A stretch of DNA of 9,440 nt from Enterobacterales bacterium (lineage in GTDB: Bacteria > Pseudomonadota > Gammaproteobacteria > Enterobacterales > Succinivibrionaceae): NCBI GenBank assembly GCA_900768635.1, contig CAAGDP010000081.1:1-9440 (forward strand). Reading direction: 5' to 3'. Shown piece after piece: positions 4,782 through 9,440 of the stretch. The number at the start of each line of letters is the position of its first letter. Within the stretch, counting starts at the first letter, position 1. The notes under the pieces are model-generated. The model saw only the letters and a list, made by a program, of their open reading frames with translations, ran no database searches and had not been told where the DNA came from. The position numbers were made by a program, and so were the translations under genes.

Positions 4782-7700
4782 ATGGATCTTAGTCAATTAA
4801 GCATAAAATTCTCCCTGAACAAAATTAAATTTCGCTTGATATATTATTCAGTCCTGATTGGACGGAATAATGATTTTGTAGGTGATCAGTCGACTGGATC
4901 AGAGCACCTGTCTGAAATTTTTAACGATACTCTCCCTGTGGATAATTCTCCTGTTTATACTTTTCTTAATTACAGTAATGGTTCTTTCAAAATCATTTCC
5001 GGAAAATTTAATTTTACTGTTAAGCAGTCTGGTGAACCTGATCAGAATTTGAAACGTTTGATTAATCGTCGATATTCTTTAGTTGCACAAATAGCAACTG
5101 AGGCTGATAGTGAAGGAATTATAACTCTTGATATTTTTCCTTTTTATGATCATATTGCCATTCCTGGAGAAAAGACACAGGACGGTTCGGATTTATTCGA
5201 AGACGAACTTCCTAAAGATATTGGCGGTTTTGTATACACGCCAAAAATCGGCAACCTTATGATTTACTCTGAGAAAAGTTTAAAAAGGGATTTCCAAAGG
5301 ATTTATTCTCCGGCTATGTTTGCTGAAGGAAGTAAGGTTCATACCCATAACAAAGTAAATAGTGAAATGGGTAATGCTTCTACCCAATTTGCTGTTGAAG
5401 GAAGTAAGGTTCATACTCATAACAAAGTAAATAGGGTAGATGTGGGAGGCCTAACGTCTCGGTTTGAGTTTATAATTGATGGAAATACCTATTTTCTGGT
5501 TAGCAAAAGTGACTTCCTGTTTAAGAAGAATGAACGTGATAGAAAATGTTCTGAACGAAAGGAAAACAATCACAATGTAACTGAAAATCATAAGGAAAAG
5601 TCTGACGCAGATTCTACTTCATCTGAATCAGACAGTCTGTTTTATGTGACTAAACGTCTCACTAATAACAGTAATTCAACACTGAGCTCAGAAAATTCTC
5701 CTGAAAAATTTGCCTTTGCTCTGATCTCTGAATTTGGGCAGGTACCTGTTCTCATGTCTTCAGATAATATTAATGGAGTGGAAAAATGTTATTTTAAGGC
5801 AAACAGTTTTCTGAATGGTGAGGACAGCGGAGATCAGAGTTATTCTTTGGTAAAGGGACGGGTTTTCTTTTGCGATGATAAAATTTATACGAATAATTCA
5901 ATTGTAAATAGAATTGATGATGACTATGCCAAGGCCTGGGAACTATATTCCAATTTGGAGATGTTGGCATCTATCAGAAAGAGGGAAAAATTAGGCGAAA
6001 TTAGAATTTGTAATATAAATAAGTCAGCGGACACTATCGATCTTATATTATCAAAAAAAATAGACCTCAGTCTTTTGAGTGATGGAGATCTTTTCCAAGT
6101 CTCCCGCAGTAGTTTTGATGCACCAGGTGAAAATGCAACGTCAACCAATAGTCAGCCCTTGTCCTGGAATGAGCATATTAATGATGAAGAAATACTCAGT
6201 AAATATATTGCTGATAGATTAACCAGTTTTAAGCAATTCAGCAAAGGTTTCTGTGTTGAGTTGTCTTTGGTTAAAAGCAAATCATCTCCTCAAATACTGG
6301 CATTTAGTTATGAAGATGGAATGGTTCTACCCCAGGTGGGCTGGTATTTGTCTTTGTCATTAAATGGCAACGCTACTCAGAATGAGCGCAGAGTAAAAGC
6401 CAGAGATGCTCTTCTTTCCGATAATGCAGCAAATCCTTTGTTAAAGGGGATTATCTGCGGAGAATCAACAGACACTGTATTTACCAAGCACAATACCACT
6501 TTCTTTCGCCAGAAAATTTCTCCTTTGTCTCCGCGAATTAAAAAGAAGCTTTTTGCCAGAAATCCACCAACTCAAACCCAGCTTGAGGCTATAGATATAG
6601 CTCTCAATACTCCTGATATTGCATTGATCCAGGGACCTCCAGGTACAGGTAAGACTACTGTTATTACTGCTATTATTGAACGGCTGAATGAGCTTTTCAT
6701 CAGACAGAAATCTATTAAGGGTAATATTCTAGTTTCAAGTTTTCAGCATGATGCTGTTGAAAACATCATAGAACGTTTGTCCATTAATTCTCTGCCGGTA
6801 ATTAAATTTGGTGAAAAGATGACTCAGGCAGATTTGTCCAGAACAGACGAACTTATTGATGCTTGGATAAAGGATACCTGCAGGAAAATTCGACAAAGGA
6901 ATCCCGAACTCAGACTTTCAGAAGAAACTGTGAGATTTATGCAACTTAAAGATTCCTATATTGTTTCACCTAGTGAGGCGTTGGAAAGCAAAATTTTGGA
7001 TGAAATCATAAATTCACACCATCCTGCTGTATTAGCTAATTCAAATATCAAGACTAAAGCAAGAGAGCTGAAAATTGCATACAGTAAAGTATATGAAGGC
7101 GGAGATATGGAAGTTATTGGACTTCTTAACAGACTGAGAACGAAACCAACTGCTTTTAAAGATGATGGTGTTATCCGCGCCTCTGAACTTCTTGCTTATC
7201 TGGAAAGTATTGATGTAAATAATGATCCTCAGCTTAAAAATCTCCAAAACTTATTGAAACAGGCTTTACCTCTTCAGGATGATGATTTGCTTAAAAATCA
7301 TCTTAAAGTGCTGGAAGGTGTCAAAAAGGAAATACTGTTGCGCTTCATACCCAAGGAAACTTATAGCAAGTATAAAATTAACGGTGAACTTCTGGACTTG
7401 TGTAAGGAAGTAGAAGAACTTTTAAAAAAATCAGAGTTAAATCCGGTTCTTAGAAAAGAAAGAGTTGTTTCAGAGTTTCTTAATGTTCTGGAATCTTACC
7501 CTGAATCACTGCGTAATTCCCTTAAAGACTATCAGCTGGTGTTTTCAGCCACTACTCAGCAGTCCATGGGTAAAGAGATTTTTCGAGCCAAACTGGGAGA
7601 AGATAATAGTAAGAAGTCAGATAAAAATATCATACCCAGTTACGATACTGTGATAATTGATGAAGCTGCCAGAGCAAACCCGTCTGATTTGATTATTCCA

Positions 7701-8657
7701 ATGGTACAAGGTGTTAATCGTATTATTCTGGTAGGAGATCACAGACAACTTCCGCAGATGGTGGATGAGGAGATTATTAAGGAAATTGCTGAAAAATTTC
7801 CACATATGAATATTAATGATTCGGTATATAAATCCAGTATGTTTGAATTGCTGTTCCTCCGTTTAAAGCAGATGGAAAAAATTGATGGTATTAAGCGTAC
7901 CATCACACTGGATGCTCAGTTCCGTACCCATCCTGTATTAGGTGCCTTTGGCAGCAAAAATTTTTATGAATCTCATAATAAGTCAGAAGGGTATCGTTCG
8001 CCTTTAGGTGCTGAATTGTTTCAACAGAATTTGCCGAATATTGAAAATCGCTATTGCACCTGGTTTCATGTACCCTACCGTGATAATCAAAAGATGGAAA
8101 GTCGCGGTACGTCAAAGTACCGAAGATCTGAGGCTGATTTTTGTGCCCAACTTCTTTCTATATGGCTTAATTCTCCCGAAGGTGAAAATTTGAGTTTTGG
8201 CGTTATTACCTTTTACCGGGCTCAGGTTATGGAAATTATGGAAAGACTCAGTCTTTATGGAATTACTGAAAAAGATTCATCTAATGGTACTTACCAATTT
8301 GCGAGTAAATATCGTTTTCTCCCTAATGGCAAGGAAAGAATTAGGGTGGGATCGGTAGACGCCTTTCAGGGTATGGAGTTTGATATTGTCCTTCTATCTA
8401 TCGTGCGTACATTTAATGATTATGATATGAGTCATCTTCCTCCAAGAAGTTTGCTGGGTTTTCTTATGGTTGAAAATCGTCTTTGTGTAAGTATGAGTCG
8501 CCAGAAAAAGTTTTTAGGTATAGTTGGAGATGCTCGTTTAGCTTTATCTGAAGCCTGCAAAAAATATGTTCCGTCCTTATTCGATTTTTTTAGAATGTGT
8601 TATGCAAACTCCTGGAACTATCAGTACAGCGAGCAAAAGGGAGAATTAGATTCGTGA
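4782..8657 (+). CDS. UPF1/DNA2-like superfamily 1 helicase
   Basis: 1291 residues. The C-terminal half is an SF1B helicase of the UPF1/DNA2/SMUBP2 group (AAA_11 plus AAA_12): Q-motif Q600, Walker A GPPGTGKT (618-625), Ia VSSFQHDAVE, Walker B DEAA (960-963), motif III GDHRQLPQ (985-992), motif IV QFRTHP (1046-1051), motif V VDAFQG (1192-1197) and motif VI with R1240. All key residues are present, so it should be an ATP-driven DNA or RNA translocase. An insert of roughly 280 residues, charged and helical, separates Ia from Walker B. The first 590 or so residues match no domain I can name. They include a near-perfect duplication near 182-218 and a Ser/Asn/Glu-rich low-complexity linker near 250-310. 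I see no nuclease motif. It is probably the effector or nucleic-acid-handling part of the operon, controlled by the kinase and phosphatase upstream. It overlaps the next gene by 4 bp. Confidence 0.93.
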   Translation: MDLSQLSIKFSLNKIKFRLIYYSVLIGRNNDFVGDQSTGSEHLSEIFNDTLPVDNSPVYTFLNYSNGSFKIISGKFNFTVKQSGEPDQNLKRLINRRYSLVAQIATEADSEGIITLDIFPFYDHIAIPGEKTQDGSDLFEDELPKDIGGFVYTPKIGNLMIYSEKSLKRDFQRIYSPAMFAEGSKVHTHNKVNSEMGNASTQFAVEGSKVHTHNKVNRVDVGGLTSRFEFIIDGNTYFLVSKSDFLFKKNERDRKCSERKENNHNVTENHKEKSDADSTSSESDSLFYVTKRLTNNSNSTLSSENSPEKFAFALISEFGQVPVLMSSDNINGVEKCYFKANSFLNGEDSGDQSYSLVKGRVFFCDDKIYTNNSIVNRIDDDYAKAWELYSNLEMLASIRKREKLGEIRICNINKSADTIDLILSKKIDLSLLSDGDLFQVSRSSFDAPGENATSTNSQPLSWNEHINDEEILSKYIADRLTSFKQFSKGFCVELSLVKSKSSPQILAFSYEDGMVLPQVGWYLSLSLNGNATQNERRVKARDALLSDNAANPLLKGIICGESTDTVFTKHNTTFFRQKISPLSPRIKKKLFARNPPTQTQLEAIDIALNTPDIALIQGPPGTGKTTVITAIIERLNELFIRQKSIKGNILVSSFQHDAVENIIERLSINSLPVIKFGEKMTQADLSRTDELIDAWIKDTCRKIRQRNPELRLSEETVRFMQLKDSYIVSPSEALESKILDEIINSHHPAVLANSNIKTKARELKIAYSKVYEGGDMEVIGLLNRLRTKPTAFKDDGVIRASELLAYLESIDVNNDPQLKNLQNLLKQALPLQDDDLLKNHLKVLEGVKKEILLRFIPKETYSKYKINGELLDLCKEVEELLKKSELNPVLRKERVVSEFLNVLESYPESLRNSLKDYQLVFSATTQQSMGKEIFRAKLGEDNSKKSDKNIIPSYDTVIIDEAARANPSDLIIPMVQGVNRIILVGDHRQLPQMVDEEIIKEIAEKFPHMNINDSVYKSSMFELLFLRLKQMEKIDGIKRTITLDAQFRTHPVLGAFGSKNFYESHNKSEGYRSPLGAELFQQNLPNIENRYCTWFHVPYRDNQKMESRGTSKYRRSEADFCAQLLSIWLNSPEGENLSFGVITFYRAQVMEIMERLSLYGITEKDSSNGTYQFASKYRFLPNGKERIRVGSVDAFQGMEFDIVLLSIVRTFNDYDMSHLPPRSLLGFLMVENRLCVSMSRQKKFLGIVGDARLALSEACKKYVPSLFDFFRMCYANSWNYQYSEQKGELDS
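5325..5434 (+). repeat. In-frame 72-bp-period direct repeat inside the helicase gene
   Basis: A 38-bp sequence beginning GAAGGAAGTAAGGTTC occurs at 5325-5362 and 5397-5434 with a single mismatch. The period is 72 bp, so the frame is kept. Both copies encode EGSKVHTHNKVN, starting at residues 182 and 206, and the intervening bases are not repeated. The near-identity of the DNA, with one silent change, points to a recent duplication or to selection on the DNA itself. Confidence 0.95.
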
Positions 8658-9364
8658 CTGAGAATAACAGTTTGAAAGACGTAATACCATCTAAATCGTC
8701 AGAGGAAGCTTCTTTAAATAATTCATCACTTAAGATTTATGATTTGATACAGAACAAGACTCCTGACGGAAGTATCGATCTCTTGTGGCCGGTTTATCGT
8801 TTGAATATCAGTGTAAATTTGGACAGACAGTATGACGATGTCAATGTTCTGGAGTATTTTGTACAGCAATTAATGCAGTTAAAGATGGAAGAGGATCAAA
8901 TTGCTGAAGAGCTTTGTCTTGATCCGGATCTTGTTTCATTTATCTGCAGCAAAATTCAAGATAAAAATAATGATATCAATTCTAAAAAGGACTCCGAAGA
9001 ATCCACAACAAAATCTCAGATTGTGTGGATATATTTGAACGCCGCCGTTAATGAAGGAAAAATTCTTCCTTATTTTTCTTTCTCTGACAATAATCTGCAA
9101 AGAGGAAAAATGTGTTCATTTCATGAGAAAGAACAAGGGATAATTGTGGGCTACTCTATTGACGTGGAACGAACTAAAAAGGTGAATGCTTATCTGGTGA
9201 AAGAAAACCAAACGGCATCCTCTTGTCTGGAACATATTCCGGAAAAAATTGAATGTTCTATTCCGAAAATAGCCAGACGTTACTTAAACGTTAATTTCCC
9301 GTTTTTCGGTACACATCCTACATTTTTTTTCAAAAAATTGCATTTTGTGTACCCGAAATATTAA
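8654..9364 (+). CDS. Winged-helix-like protein of unknown function, probably truncated by an insertion
   Basis: 236 residues from GTG 8654, which overlaps the helicase stop (GTGA) and has AGGGAG ten bases upstream. I prefer it to an in-frame upstream TTG at 8597 lying inside the helicase gene. Residues 62-101, ending in QIAEELCLDPDLVSFICSKI, have the spacing of a helix-turn-helix or winged-helix unit. A second, partly β part (about 121-200) contains VWIYLNAAVNEGKILPYF. I do not recognise a named family. The last 20-25 residues (FFGTHPTFFFKKLHF...) are aromatic and poorly protein-like. They are encoded by a hairpin region next to a transposase-like ORF, so the real C-terminus is probably lost. 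The protein may have been a DNA-binding or nuclease partner of the helicase, but no catalytic motif is visible in what remains. Confidence 0.7.
   Translation: MTENNSLKDVIPSKSSEEASLNNSSLKIYDLIQNKTPDGSIDLLWPVYRLNISVNLDRQYDDVNVLEYFVQQLMQLKMEEDQIAEELCLDPDLVSFICSKIQDKNNDINSKKDSEESTTKSQIVWIYLNAAVNEGKILPYFSFSDNNLQRGKMCSFHEKEQGIIVGYSIDVERTKKVNAYLVKENQTASSCLEHIPEKIECSIPKIARRYLNVNFPFFGTHPTFFFKKLHFVYPKY
9304..9358. terminator. Imperfect long inverted repeat at the edge of the element
   Basis: TTTCGGTACACA at 9304-9315 pairs with TGTGTACCCGAAA at 9346-9358, with one extra base on the right arm. The loop contains a T8 run and an A6 run that can pair with each other. It lies between two convergent reading frames and contains the end of the + strand one, so it could act as a bidirectional terminator or be part of an insertion-sequence end. 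Confidence 0.5.
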
Positions 9365-9369
9365 TAAAT

Positions 9370-9440
9370 TTATGCTTTATTTTTGCTCCCTTTAGGTCTT
9401 CCCGGTCCCCGTTTTATTTTGGGTTCGATCTGCTTTTTCA
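9370..9440 (-). CDS. C-terminal end of a transposase-like protein (partial)
   Basis: Read on the minus strand, the window edge back to TAA at 9370-9372 is open and encodes the last 22 residues of a protein: KKQIEPKIKRGP followed by GRPKGSKNKA. This very basic, AT-hook-like end (GRPKGSKNK) is common in insertion-sequence transposases, although some other DNA-binding proteins share it. The bulk of the gene lies beyond the window, so the family cannot be named. It converges on the preceding operon gene, whose end looks unnatural. An insertion sequence has therefore probably landed in that gene. The exact left end of the element is not determined, but 9285-9305 is my best estimate. Confidence 0.55.
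   Translation of the reverse strand, partial: KKQIEPKIKRGPGRPKGSKNKA

Noticed and set aside
2513..4945. Perfect DnaA-box 9-mers at 2513-2521 and 4937-4945
   Set aside because: Both are inside genes and encode Val-Asp-Asn. Coding use explains them better than DnaA binding.
8597..8653. Upstream TTG start for the last operon gene
   Set aside because: It would lie 60 bp inside the helicase gene, while GTG 8654 has AGGGAG at suitable spacing and a 4-bp overlap with the helicase stop.

Overview
The window is AT-rich bacterial DNA carrying a CRISPR array, a leader-like intergenic stretch, one tightly packed six-gene operon on the + strand, and the edge of what looks like an insertion sequence. Coding density, Shine-Dalgarno sites, GTG starts and 4-8 bp gene overlaps are plainly bacterial. 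Nothing here fixes the species. A Gram-negative host is possible, but that is a guess.

Positions 1-611 hold a CRISPR array: one cut-off repeat, eight full 36-bp repeats and eight spacers of 36-42 bp. The minus-strand repeat ends in ATTGAAAC, so crRNAs are probably read leftward with the leader to the right of 611. No cas gene is in the window. Several spacers contain inverted repeats (one has 13 perfect pairs around a 2-nt loop) and some share 11-13 nt words. This is unusual for independently captured spacers.

Positions 612-1245 contain no convincing gene. The stretch holds two perfect DnaA-box 9-mers, one near match and four perfect inverted repeats, and is probably CRISPR leader plus the control region of the operon.

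Positions 1246-9364 form one operon: a MIDAS-complete vWA protein (TerY-like), a second shorter vWA-like protein, a PP2C phosphatase, a Ser/Thr kinase-like protein with a zinc ribbon, a 1291-residue UPF1-like SF1 helicase, and a winged-helix-like protein of unknown function. vWA, PP2C and kinase match the TerY-P phosphorylation triad, proposed by comparative genomics to be a stress or antiviral signalling unit and, to my recollection, reported as phage-protective in a systematic defence screen. My inference is that reversible phosphorylation of vWA scaffold or adaptor proteins controls the helicase and its small partner, which would act on nucleic acid.

Positions 9300-9440 contain a hairpin and, on the minus strand, the last residues of an ORF ending in RGPGRPKGSKNKA, a basic tail common in transposases. 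The last operon gene seems to run into this element and has probably lost its natural C-terminus, so the system may be disabled or altered in this strain.
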